DNA of 12,750 bases from an uncultured Prosthecobacter sp. (GTDB lineage: Bacteria; Verrucomicrobiota; Verrucomicrobiia; Verrucomicrobiales; Verrucomicrobiaceae), in the NCBI GenBank assembly GCA_947523045.1, contig CANNUR010000072.1:1-12750 (forward strand), read 5' to 3'. The position numbers and the translations under genes are program-made. Under the pieces are notes generated by a model. It searched no databases. It saw only the letters and a program-made list of their open reading frames with translations, and was not told the origin of the DNA. The first letter of the stretch is position 1. Each line of letters starts with the position of its first letter. Of this stretch, positions 1 through 7,176 are shown piece after piece.

Positions 1-1
1 A

Positions 2-1270
2 TCCGGGGCACGACCGCTCGACCCTCTGGTCACCGGCGAAGCCGCCTGGGCTTGGGGCACAGCCCAGTTCGAGCAGCAGTTCCAGCCGCTTCAGTTTGAC
101 TGGCTCTCGCAAAAGAAGGATCAGGCACGCTTCTTTGGTCCTGGCCTGGGCCTTTGGCAGGGGAGCGTGCCCTTGAAGGAAGCCATCGTTGAATTCTCGG
201 CCGAGGGAAGGCCAGCCCGCCTCAATTTCTCCATCTACACCCGTGGCGATGCCGAGGCCCTCATCGCCACGCGCGAGCAGTTCGAGGCGCGCCTTCAGGA
301 ACTGCGCGACCTGCTCACACGTCAGCTCGGCGTCCAGCCAGTGGAACGCGGCAAGGACAAGAACAGCGCGGTCGCCGCCGAGGGCCTGGTCTGGAGCCGG
401 CCGCCAAGCGCCTTTCTCCTGGAGTACAGCTTCCAGCGCGAGGTGAAGAGTCGCGGCATTCCATTCCAAGCCGAATTCATCCGCCTGCGCGTCGCTCCGG
501 TTGCCGGCGCGAGTTCGGCCGTCGCCGCCACCGCCAATGCCACCATGCCGGTCGGTCGCGGCAGCCTCACGGCCAATGTCACCCGCGCCGACAACGGCGA
601 TGTGGTCATCAGCGGTGTGCCCATGGTCGATCAGGGACCCAAGGGCTACTGTGCGGTCGCCACCGCCGAGCGGGTTTTCAAATACTACGGCCTGCCGGTC
701 GATCAGCACGAGATGGCCCAGATCGCCGGCAGCAGCTCCGAGGGCGGTACCAGCCCCGACAAAATGTACGCCGCCCTCAACAAGCTCGAAGGCCGGCTCG
801 GCGTCAGCGTCCGCGTCATCGAGGACTGGGACTTCCGCAAGTTCATGGACCGCGTCGCCGACTACAATCGCGAGGCGAAGAAGGCGAAAAAGCCCGAGGT
901 CGATGCCAGCCCGCGCAACGGTGTCATCTACATCGATGAGATCGTCGGCAAGATGGATGGCGAAGTCCTGCGCACGGCGCGCGCCGAGCGCGACCGCTCC
1001 GGCTTCGGCAAGTTCCAGCGCACCCTCGCCAGCCTGGTCGACCAGGGCATCCCGATCATGTGGAGCGTCTCGCTCGGCCTGCTGCCCGAGCCGGAAGTTC
1101 CCCAGGCCAGCGGCGGTCATATGCGCCTGCTCATCGGCTACAATGCCAAGACCCACGAGGCGCTGTACTCCGATTCCTGGGGTGCCGACCACGCCCTCAA
1201 GCGCATGCCGCTGGCCAACGCCTACGCCATCACCAACGGCCTCTACTACATGCAGCCGCGCGCCAAGTGA
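2..1270 (+). CDS. C39-like papain-fold cysteine peptidase, 5' end outside the window
   Basis: The frame is open from base 2 to the TGA at 1268-1270, so 422 residues are visible and the real start lies upstream. A GTG at 167 is only an internal valine. The N-terminal visible half (about residues 1-195) is a charged region of unknown role that varies between alpha and beta patterns. The C-terminal half is a papain-like peptidase of the C39_2 type. It has a Gln (codon at 632) followed by the nucleophile Cys in KGYCAVAT (codon at 650), a His in GGHMRLLIGY (codon at 1118) and an Asp in SDSWG (codon at 1172). These fit the oxyanion Gln and the Cys-His-Asp triad, so the enzyme should be active. The substrate is unknown, and there is no ABC transporter next to it to suggest bacteriocin leader cleavage. 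Because the N-terminus is missing I cannot say whether it is exported. The HIT gene follows after 22 bp. Confidence 0.85.
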   Translation, partial: SGARPLDPLVTGEAAWAWGTAQFEQQFQPLQFDWLSQKKDQARFFGPGLGLWQGSVPLKEAIVEFSAEGRPARLNFSIYTRGDAEALIATREQFEARLQELRDLLTRQLGVQPVERGKDKNSAVAAEGLVWSRPPSAFLLEYSFQREVKSRGIPFQAEFIRLRVAPVAGASSAVAATANATMPVGRGSLTANVTRADNGDVVISGVPMVDQGPKGYCAVATAERVFKYYGLPVDQHEMAQIAGSSSEGGTSPDKMYAALNKLEGRLGVSVRVIEDWDFRKFMDRVADYNREAKKAKKPEVDASPRNGVIYIDEIVGKMDGEVLRTARAERDRSGFGKFQRTLASLVDQGIPIMWSVSLGLLPEPEVPQASGGHMRLLIGYNAKTHEALYSDSWGADHALKRMPLANAYAITNGLYYMQPRAK

Positions 1271-1292
1271 TGGCGCCACTTTCGCTTTGATC

Positions 1293-1640
1293 ATGTCCGA
1301 CAAGACCCTGTTCCAGAAAATCCTCGACGGCGAGATCCCGGCCCCGCTCATCTACGAGGACGATCTCGTCGCCGCCTTCCACGACATCGCCCCCAAGGCG
1401 CCCGTGCACGTGCTCATCGTGCCGAAAAAACCCATCCCGCGGGTGGGGGCCGCCGAGCCGGGCGACCGCGACGACCTCGGCGCCCTGCTGCTCGCCGCCG
1501 GCCGCATCGCCGAACAGCTCGGCGTCAAGGACAGCGGCTTCCGCCTCGTCATCAACCACGGCCCCGACGCTGGGGAGACGGTGCCGCACCTGCACGTGCA
1601 CCTGCTCGGCGGTCGCGACCTCGCCTGGCCGCCCGGCTGA
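1293..1640 (+). CDS. HIT family protein (HinT-like nucleotide phosphoramidase/hydrolase)
   Basis: This 115-residue protein is full length for the HIT (histidine triad) family. It opens with the typical TLFQKILDGEIPAPLIYEDD stretch. It contains VHVLIVPKKPI in the middle and ends in the signature HLHVHLLGG, with the three triad histidines encoded at 1587, 1593 and 1599, followed by the GRDLAWPPG tail. Family members of this size cleave AMP-N or AMP-S bonds (nucleoside phosphoramidates, adenylated intermediates) in the cytoplasm, with the middle His attacking the alpha-phosphate. The exact substrate cannot be read from the sequence. The ATG at 1293 is chosen because it matches the usual N-terminus of the family. 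The frame extends far upstream, but that part overlaps the peptidase gene and has biased, non-protein-like composition. It lies 22 bp after the peptidase gene and 54 bp before the next gene, so co-transcription is plausible. Confidence 0.95.
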   Translation: MSDKTLFQKILDGEIPAPLIYEDDLVAAFHDIAPKAPVHVLIVPKKPIPRVGAAEPGDRDDLGALLLAAGRIAEQLGVKDSGFRLVINHGPDAGETVPHLHVHLLGGRDLAWPPG

Positions 1641-1694
1641 AAAAAGTGCCGCCCCGTGCAACTTCGCCGCGCCGGCGCGGTTACAAGCCTTGTC

Positions 1695-2114
1695 ATGGAC
1701 CCTCTCACCCCCAACGACCCGCTTTGGAAGCTGCTCGGGCAGAGCCGGCGGGTCGAGGTGCGCCCGAACTTCACCCAGAACGTCCTGCGCGCCGCTCGCC
1801 AGACCCCGCAGGAACGCGGCTGGTTCGCCCGCCTGCGCACCTGGGCGACCGCCCCGGAGCGTCCCGGCCTCGCCTGGGCCGTTGCTGCCGCCGTCGCCCT
1901 GGCTGCGGGCGTGGTGCTGATGCAGCCCACGGGTTCGGCCCCCGAGGTCGCCCAGCAGCCAGCCGAAGTGCCGGCCCTGCTCCTGGAAACGGATTTCCCG
2001 CTGGTCGACGGCTACGACGCCCAGTGGCAGAATCTCGAACAGATGGGCGACCTGCTCGCCGTCCAGGACAGCGCCCTGCTTACGGACCGCGAAATTCACC
2101 TGTTGCTCTATTGA
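1695..2114 (+). CDS. Small single-pass membrane protein of unknown function
   Basis: The predicted protein is 139 residues long and I do not recognise it with certainty. Residues 1-58 are polar and basic (MDPLTPNDPLWKLLGQSRR, then RPNFTQNVLRAARQTP), as expected for a cytoplasmic domain. Residues 59-76 form one hydrophobic helix rich in Ala and Val. The remaining 60 or so residues are acidic, Pro/Ala-rich and then amphipathic, ending in LLTDREIHLLLY. The layout of a short cytoplasmic head, one membrane span and an outer tail is like that of small anti-sigma or sigma-accessory proteins, but no sigma factor gene is next to it, so this is only a guess. A GTG at 1656 would extend the protein by 13 residues. 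The ATG at 1695 is preferred because the leader reads as low-complexity sequence. Hairpins follow the stop codon. Confidence 0.7.
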   Translation: MDPLTPNDPLWKLLGQSRRVEVRPNFTQNVLRAARQTPQERGWFARLRTWATAPERPGLAWAVAAAVALAAGVVLMQPTGSAPEVAQQPAEVPALLLETDFPLVDGYDAQWQNLEQMGDLLAVQDSALLTDREIHLLLY

Positions 2115-2147
2115 ATGGAGAGTTTGCGGGTGAAACTCACCCCATTC

Positions 2148-2165
2148 GGCATGCCGGAGCATGCC
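2148..2165. terminator. Hairpin in the convergent spacer, possible bidirectional terminator
   Basis: A perfect 7-bp stem, GGCATGC (2148-2154) and GCATGCC (2159-2165), encloses the loop CGGA. It lies 34 bp after the membrane-protein stop and 80 bp beyond the stop of the convergent ceramidase-fold gene. No U-run follows on either strand, so if it terminates transcription it is not a classical Rho-independent site. It belongs to a cluster of small inverted repeats across 2115-2215: GGGTGA/TCACCC (2128-2142), CCGGAG/CTCCGG (2154-2174, mutually exclusive with the main stem) and CTCGA/TCGAG (2185-2197). No gene is seen in 2115-2244. Confidence 0.4.
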
Positions 2166-2244
2166 TGTCTCCGGAGTTGTTCCGCTCGAAGATCGAGGTT
2201 TCCCGAACCGTGTTCCTTTGCATTGGGCGGTCGCTGCGTGCCCG

Positions 2245-3672
2245 TTACTGCAGGCGCTGCAGCAGGTTGAGCACTGTGGCGGTGATCTTGACGGAGGCTT
2301 CGCGTTCGACGCGATTGGTGCCGAGCCAGGTTTCGTAGCCGCCGAGGTCGTGCTGGGGCGGGGTGGGCAGGTAGCCGTTGCTGCCGTTGGCCAGCTCGAT
2401 GGTGAAGGTGTTCTTGAACGGACTCTTCGCCTTGATCTCCAGGCCGGTCTCGGTGAAGACCTCAAAGGGAATGGCGGCGATGCCGAGGTCGCCGATGCGG
2501 AAGGCCTGCAGGATGCAGCGCACGGTGTCGGGCTTGGCGTCGCGTGCGGCGAGGGTGCGCTCGGCGTAGGGCTGTTCCAGGCGATGCGCAGGGGTGGCAT
2601 CCTTGGGTTTGGCAAGCACGGCCTCGGCCCAGCGCACCTGTTCGGGGGTGGGGCGGCGCACGCCCAGTTCGAGTTCGGTCACCGCGGTCTTGAGCGGCAC
2701 CCAGTCCTGATGCTGCAGGGTCTCGCGCACGCGCAGCACCTCGGCGGCGAGGTCGCCGGCGACGAGGCGGATCTTCTCATAGGGCTCGCGTTTCACGGCG
2801 GGGGTCTTGCCGCTATAGTCGTTGTTGTTGACGTCGCCACAGGGACCGTTGGCGAGCAGGCCGACCACGCGCGGGTGTTCGCCCGGGATGGCCAGCTTGT
2901 TCTCCACGATGCGGCAGAAATCGCCGAAGTAATCCGCCGACAGATGCTCGCGCGGCACGCCGCCGACGTAGTGCAGCCAGTAGTTGGCCATGAGGGCGAT
3001 CTGTCGTCCGTCGCTGGCCTGCACCGACAGGCAGAACACCTCCGGATTGGTGGGGCCGGCCGGGCCCGCGAGGCGCGAGCGCAGCAGGCTGCTCGGGTTC
3101 ATCACCGCGCGATCCTGGCCGCCGAAGGGGTTGGCGTTGGTGACGCCGTCCTTGAGTTTCCAGCGACGGTTGAAGACATGCTGCGGCACCTGGCCGCTGC
3201 CCCAGGCAATGCGTGCCGGTTCCAGGTGGGTGAGCGCGCGGCGGACGCCATCGACGACGCGCGAGATGATGAACTGGCGGTAGTCGAGGGAGGAATCCCT
3301 GTGGGGGATCGCCGACACGCTGGAATGCGTGTGCGTGCCGGAGAACATCAGGTTCGAGGCGGGAATGCCCGTGGCGGCCTCGATCTTCTGCTTCGCCTCG
3401 TCCCAAACTTCCCGCGCCAGTGAGATGGTGTCGGCCACGACGAAGGCCAGCTTTGTGGTGCCGTCATCGAGCACGAGGCAGCGCGCGTGCAGTTCGTCGT
3501 GCACATGGTCCGCGATCGGGCGCGGGGCGAAGTTGCCGACGATCTCCATGCCGAGTGGCGGGGTGATGTTGCTGGTGGCGGCCCCGGCCCGGAAGACGCG
3601 CGGTGTTTCGCGGGTGGGTTCGGCGGCGGACAGTGGCAGCAGCGGCAGGAGGACGAACAGGAGGCGTTTCAT
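2245..3672 (-). CDS. Secreted ceramidase-fold protein (neutral/alkaline ceramidase N-terminal domain family)
   Basis: This is a 475-residue exported protein. Residues 1-17 (MKRLLFVLLPLLPLSAA) are a signal peptide. The mature part matches the N-terminal domain of neutral/alkaline ceramidases. It has RAGAATSNITPPLG near the start, a zinc-type FSGTHTHSS with H114 and H116, a second conserved His in NYWLHYVGG (H234), and NGPCGDVNNND (275-285). In true neutral ceramidases the last region contains GDVSPN, whose Ser is the nucleophile. Here it reads GDVNNN, so the nucleophile is absent. The protein is also shorter than neutral ceramidases and has no room for their C-terminal Ig-like domain. The metal site looks kept, so it may be a metal-dependent hydrolase on another substrate; ceramide hydrolysis is unlikely. 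The gene is monocistronic here, divergent from the esterase and convergent with the membrane-protein gene. Confidence 0.85.
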   Translation of the reverse strand: MKRLLFVLLPLLPLSAAEPTRETPRVFRAGAATSNITPPLGMEIVGNFAPRPIADHVHDELHARCLVLDDGTTKLAFVVADTISLAREVWDEAKQKIEAATGIPASNLMFSGTHTHSSVSAIPHRDSSLDYRQFIISRVVDGVRRALTHLEPARIAWGSGQVPQHVFNRRWKLKDGVTNANPFGGQDRAVMNPSSLLRSRLAGPAGPTNPEVFCLSVQASDGRQIALMANYWLHYVGGVPREHLSADYFGDFCRIVENKLAIPGEHPRVVGLLANGPCGDVNNNDYSGKTPAVKREPYEKIRLVAGDLAAEVLRVRETLQHQDWVPLKTAVTELELGVRRPTPEQVRWAEAVLAKPKDATPAHRLEQPYAERTLAARDAKPDTVRCILQAFRIGDLGIAAIPFEVFTETGLEIKAKSPFKNTFTIELANGSNGYLPTPPQHDLGGYETWLGTNRVEREASVKITATVLNLLQRLQ

Positions 3673-3783
3673 GAAGTTTCTATCTACGCAGCGCCATCAC
3701 GGTTTCCCGCAGCCGGGTGTGGAGCGGACAAATTTCGTTGGTCTGCAGGCTGACCGTCGGCGTTGGCGTATATCCCCATCGCC
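3673..3783. promoter_or_regulatory. Divergent promoter spacer between the ceramidase-fold and esterase genes
   Basis: This 111-bp spacer separates two divergent start codons, so it should hold both promoters. I see no convincing -35/-10 pair on either strand. The only structured element is GGTC (3740-3743), 8 bp, GACC (3752-3755). Its left part, TGGTCTG (3739-3745), is identical to seven bases of the stronger inverted repeat at 10192-10216. The right half matches poorly and the spacing is one base shorter, so calling it a second site for the same regulator is speculative. An AT-rich patch (TATATC at 3769-3774) lies 10 bp before the esterase start, too close for an ordinary -10 box with a leader. 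Confidence 0.4.
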
Positions 3784-5760
3784 ATGCACGCCCGCCTTGT
3801 CCTCTTGCTTGTCGCTCTCGCCGTCCTGCCCGCTGCCGGTCAGGGGCTATCCCTGTTTGGCAGTGTCAGCCAGGAGGGGCGCGCGGTGTCCGGTGCCTCC
3901 CTGGCGACCCCGCTCTCTCCGGAAGCCTGGCAGGCCTCGCTGGCGCAGCGGCGCGGGCAGTGGCTGGAGATGCTGGGGTTGTCGCCCCTGCCGGAGCGCA
4001 CGCCCCTGCAGGCGACCGTGACCGGGGTGCTGGAGCGTGGCGATTACGTGGTCGAGAAGATCCACTTCCAGAGCCTGCCCGGCGCCCATGTGATCGGCAA
4101 CCTGTACCGGCCGGCCAAGATGACGGGTCGGCTGCCGGCGGTGCTCTATCTTTGCGGTCACACAAAGGGCAAGGTCAATCCGACCTATCAGGCGAACCCG
4201 CGCTGGTTCGGGCAGCATGGTTACGTGGCGCTGGTGCTCGATCCGGTGCAGCTTGGCGAAAGCCAGGGCATGCACCACGGCACCTATCGCTCGGACCGCT
4301 GGGACTGGCCCAGCCGCGGCTACACGCCGGCCGGCACCGAGGTCTGGAACGCCATGCGCGCGCTCGATTACCTGCAGAGCCGCGACGACGTCGATGCCGA
4401 CAAGCTGGGTGTCACCGGCCTCAGCGGTGGCGGGGCCATGTCCTGGTTCCTGGGTGCGGCCGACGAACGCGTCAAGGTGGTCGTGCCGGTCTGCCAGAGC
4501 GGCAGCATTGAACGCATGGCGGTGGACCGCGCCACCGATGGCCATTGCGACTGCGCCTTCTGGATCAACTACCGTCGCTGGTGCTGGCCGGATGTCGGCG
4601 CGCTCATCGCTCCGCGCGCCTTCCTGATCGCCTCGGGCAGCGAGGACGTGCTCTGGCGACCCGCCGGCTACCGCGATGCCGCCCACCGCATCCGCCATCA
4701 ATACAATGCGCTCGGCGCCGGTGACCGCTTTGATCTGGTCGAGGACCTCGCGCCGCATGGTTACACGCCCAAGCTGCGCCAAGCGATCTTCACCTTCTTC
4801 AACACCCATCTGAAGGGGGATCCGACGCCGGTGACCGATGACGTCACCGATTTCGTCGAGCCGGAGGAAAACCTGCTCGTTTTTGGCGGCAGGCCGCCCG
4901 CGAACGACACCATGATGCAGATGGATGAGCGACTGGTGCGTTTCGCCGAGGTGGACCTGCCCGACAGCGCCACGCAATGGCAGTCGCACCAGCAAACCGC
5001 CATGGCCAGGCTGCGCGACACCACCTTTCGCAACCAGCCCAACGCGGCCGCAACCCGGCTGCGCGACAAACTGGCGGATGGTGCCACCAAGACCGGTGAT
5101 GTCTTCGGCAGCCTGATCTTTGACACGGCCGATGGCCTGACGCTGGTGGTCAAAACCCGGCGGTCGCAGGAGGCATCGGCGACGGTGCCAACGATGCTGT
5201 TCGCCATTCCGCCGGAGGCGCGCAGCACTTTCACCGGTGGCGGTTCGGCCCGGCCCGGCCTGGCGGCGGAATTCACCAGTGCCGGGGTCGAGGTGCGCAA
5301 CTCCGGTGCCACCTCGGTGGGGCCGGGTTATCTGTGGACCCTGCGGCGTGTCTATCCGCTGCTCGGGCAGACCCTGCCCGAGCGTCAGGTGGCGGATCTG
5401 CTCGCCGGCGCCGCCGTGCTGCGTCAGGGGGGGCTGGAGGGACCGCTGAGTGTGTATGGCAAGGGACAGTGCGCGGCCCTGGCGATCTATGCCGCCCTGC
5501 TGGATGAGGGCATTGGCGAGGTGGTGCTGGAAGCCCCGCCGGAAAGTCATCGACAGGCGGACGCCCCGGAGTTTCTCGGCGTGCTGCGGGTGGGTGACCT
5601 GCCGCAGAACCTGGCGCTGCTGCATCCGCGACCGATCACCTTCATTGGCAAGCTGCCGCCCGCTTACGAATGGACACGGCAGGTCTATGAACGGCTCGGC
5701 AGTGGCGATCGCTTCCGGGTGATCCGCAGCGCCAGGGACTGGCGACCGCTGGCGCCGTGA
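3784..5760 (+). CDS. Secreted two-module alpha/beta hydrolase, acetyl xylan esterase-like
   Basis: This is a 658-residue exported protein with a signal peptide at residues 1-19 (MHARLVLLLVALAVLPAAG). Module 1 (about 75-350) is an alpha/beta hydrolase related to acetyl xylan esterases and similar carbohydrate esterases. It has LPAVLYLCGHTKGK before the oxyanion loop, then VALVLDPVQLGES. The nucleophile is S214 in GLSGGGAMS, with an acid candidate D288 in GSEDVLWRP and H325 in PHGYTP. A linker of about 100 residues leads to module 2 (about 490-640), which resembles the same fold but has GKGQC (559-563) where GxSxG is expected. It therefore lacks a serine nucleophile and is probably structural. 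The likely job is removal of acyl groups from polysaccharide outside the cytoplasm; the substrate is inferred. A TTG at 3763 would add seven residues before the signal peptide. The ATG at 3784 is preferred. The M14 peptidase gene follows after 89 bp. Confidence 0.88.
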   Translation: MHARLVLLLVALAVLPAAGQGLSLFGSVSQEGRAVSGASLATPLSPEAWQASLAQRRGQWLEMLGLSPLPERTPLQATVTGVLERGDYVVEKIHFQSLPGAHVIGNLYRPAKMTGRLPAVLYLCGHTKGKVNPTYQANPRWFGQHGYVALVLDPVQLGESQGMHHGTYRSDRWDWPSRGYTPAGTEVWNAMRALDYLQSRDDVDADKLGVTGLSGGGAMSWFLGAADERVKVVVPVCQSGSIERMAVDRATDGHCDCAFWINYRRWCWPDVGALIAPRAFLIASGSEDVLWRPAGYRDAAHRIRHQYNALGAGDRFDLVEDLAPHGYTPKLRQAIFTFFNTHLKGDPTPVTDDVTDFVEPEENLLVFGGRPPANDTMMQMDERLVRFAEVDLPDSATQWQSHQQTAMARLRDTTFRNQPNAAATRLRDKLADGATKTGDVFGSLIFDTADGLTLVVKTRRSQEASATVPTMLFAIPPEARSTFTGGGSARPGLAAEFTSAGVEVRNSGATSVGPGYLWTLRRVYPLLGQTLPERQVADLLAGAAVLRQGGLEGPLSVYGKGQCAALAIYAALLDEGIGEVVLEAPPESHRQADAPEFLGVLRVGDLPQNLALLHPRPITFIGKLPPAYEWTRQVYERLGSGDRFRVIRSARDWRPLAP

Positions 5761-5849
5761 GCGCTTTGGCGGTTATTGCCGCGGGAAGGGACCTCGACTT
5801 GGGCGGTCACTTGCAAACAACCCGGTTCGTGGTGCCGTTTGACTCTGCC

Positions 5850-7082
5850 ATGATGCGTTTTTCGTCCCTCCTCCTGCTCGCCGCGCTGCCCGTGCTCTGC
5901 ACCCGCCTGGCTGCGCAAACCCCGCCACCGCCGCTGGAGTTCATCGACACCAGCTTCGAAAACGCCTCGCCGCTCTGGTATGAGTTTGCCGAGGATGGCA
6001 CGGTGCGGGTGCACCTGAACTACGATCTTGAGCGCAGCTCGCCCAATCGGGCCGCCGGGCATTTTCACTTTCGCTTGCAGGCCCCCAAGGGCACGAAGCT
6101 GAAGCTGGAGTTCCTCAACCTGGACAACGTCTGGAATGGCAAACCCGGTTCGGTGGCGAAGGAGATCCTGCAGGTGGTCACTTCGCAGGATGGCCGCGAC
6201 TGGACCCCGGTGCCCACGGCGTCACCCGGACCGGGCCGGGTCACGGTGGAACTGACGATGCCAGCCGACGCCTTGTATGTCGCCCGCGCCGAACCCTACC
6301 GGCTGTCGGACCTGCTGCGTTTCCTCGTCGAGATCCGCCGTGATCCGCGGGTGCGCCTCGAAACGATCGGCAAGACCGTGCAGGGCAGGGAACTGGAAAT
6401 GATCCGGGTCGGTCGCGATGACGCGCCGCATCGTGTCTTCCTGCGTGCCCGCGCCCATCCGTGGGAGCCGGCCGGCAACTGGGTGGTCGAGGGGCTGGTG
6501 CGCCGTCTGCTCAGCGAGGAAGGGAAGCCGTTTCTGGAACGCTACAGCGTTTGTGTGATGCCGATGGCCAACAAGGACGGCGTCGAGCGCGGCGGCACCC
6601 GCTTCAATCTGATGGGCAAGGATCTGAACCGCAACTGGGACAAACCGGCCGACCCGCAGTACGCGCCCGAGAACGCGGCGCTGGAACACTGGCTGGCGGC
6701 GGAAGCCGCGGCGGGTCGCAAGCCCGATCTCGCCCTCGATTTCCACAACGATGGCAGCGGTCGCCTGCACCTGAGCCGGCCCGAGGGACCGGAGGGCGAG
6801 AAGCATGTCCAGCGCATGGCCTTCTTTGAGCAGTGCCTGCGCCGCCACACCTGGTTCACCGAGGGCTCGACCCAGCCGTCGTTCCGCAATCCGGGCTCAC
6901 TCGGCGAGGGTTTCTTCACGCGCTTCGGCATCGATGGCGCCATCCTGGAATTCCACTGCAACTACATCGCCGGTCTCGATCAGCCCGCGCTCGGTCGCCA
7001 CTGGGTGACCTTTGGACACGGCCTCGCCGAGGCGTTTGACGCGTACTTTGCCGGAGAGTCGGCATCTCGATCTGCGAGATGA
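5850..7082 (+). CDS. Exported M14 family zinc carboxypeptidase
   Basis: This is a 410-residue protein. MMRFSSLLLLAALPVLCTRLAAQ is a signal peptide; the Cys in it has Leu before it and does not form a good lipobox. An N-terminal beta-rich domain (about 30-150) precedes the catalytic domain, an arrangement also found in cytosolic-carboxypeptidase-like M14 enzymes. The catalytic domain shows the zinc ligands H203 and E206 in RAHPWEPAG, then the ANKDGVERGGTR and GKDLNRNWD signatures, the third zinc ligand H299 in LDFHND, and the catalytic base E367 in ILEFHCN. All key residues are present, so it should be active. It probably removes C-terminal amino acids from peptides or processes cell-wall peptides outside the cytoplasm; specificity cannot be read. 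A GTG at 5757 overlaps the esterase stop and would add 31 residues ahead of the signal peptide, so the ATG at 5850 (or 5853) is used. Confidence 0.9.
   Translation: MMRFSSLLLLAALPVLCTRLAAQTPPPPLEFIDTSFENASPLWYEFAEDGTVRVHLNYDLERSSPNRAAGHFHFRLQAPKGTKLKLEFLNLDNVWNGKPGSVAKEILQVVTSQDGRDWTPVPTASPGPGRVTVELTMPADALYVARAEPYRLSDLLRFLVEIRRDPRVRLETIGKTVQGRELEMIRVGRDDAPHRVFLRARAHPWEPAGNWVVEGLVRRLLSEEGKPFLERYSVCVMPMANKDGVERGGTRFNLMGKDLNRNWDKPADPQYAPENAALEHWLAAEAAAGRKPDLALDFHNDGSGRLHLSRPEGPEGEKHVQRMAFFEQCLRRHTWFTEGSTQPSFRNPGSLGEGFFTRFGIDGAILEFHCNYIAGLDQPALGRHWVTFGHGLAEAFDAYFAGESASRSAR
7063..7081 (+). terminator. Hairpin overlapping the M14 stop codon, possible attenuator or terminator
   Basis: A perfect 7-bp stem, CATCTCG (7063-7069) and CGAGATG (7075-7081), has a 5-base loop and overlaps the TGA at 7080-7082. 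No T-run follows it, so it is weak as an intrinsic terminator. It could also stabilise the 3' end of the message. The following 94-bp gap (7083-7176) contains a 10-bp palindrome TTGCGCGCAA (7136-7145) and a loose GCCATC/GATGGC pair (7096-7128). No gene or clear promoter is seen there. Confidence 0.3.
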
Positions 7083-7176
7083 GTTCTGTGGGGGAGCCAT
7101 CGGGCACAGCCTGCGGATGCATGATGGCGTCTTTGTTGCGCGCAAACTTCCGCCGGATCTGCGTATCCATTGCCTC

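Noticed and set aside
167..169. GTG as the start of the cysteine peptidase
   Set aside because: The frame stays open to the window edge with ordinary protein sequence (WAWGTAQFEQQFQPLQFDW), so the gene begins upstream.
3847..5625. Long open frame antisense to the esterase gene, and similar long antisense frames at 6916-8508, 1230-2615 and 2161-3423
   Set aside because: Their translations are low-complexity, rich in His/Arg/Gly/Ala without domains, and lie opposite genes with clear motifs. They are expected from the strong GC bias at third codon positions.
5757..5760. GTGA start-stop overlap as translational coupling of the esterase and M14 genes
   Set aside because: A start there would put 31 residues before a normal signal peptide; the ATG at 5850 gives a clean export signal.
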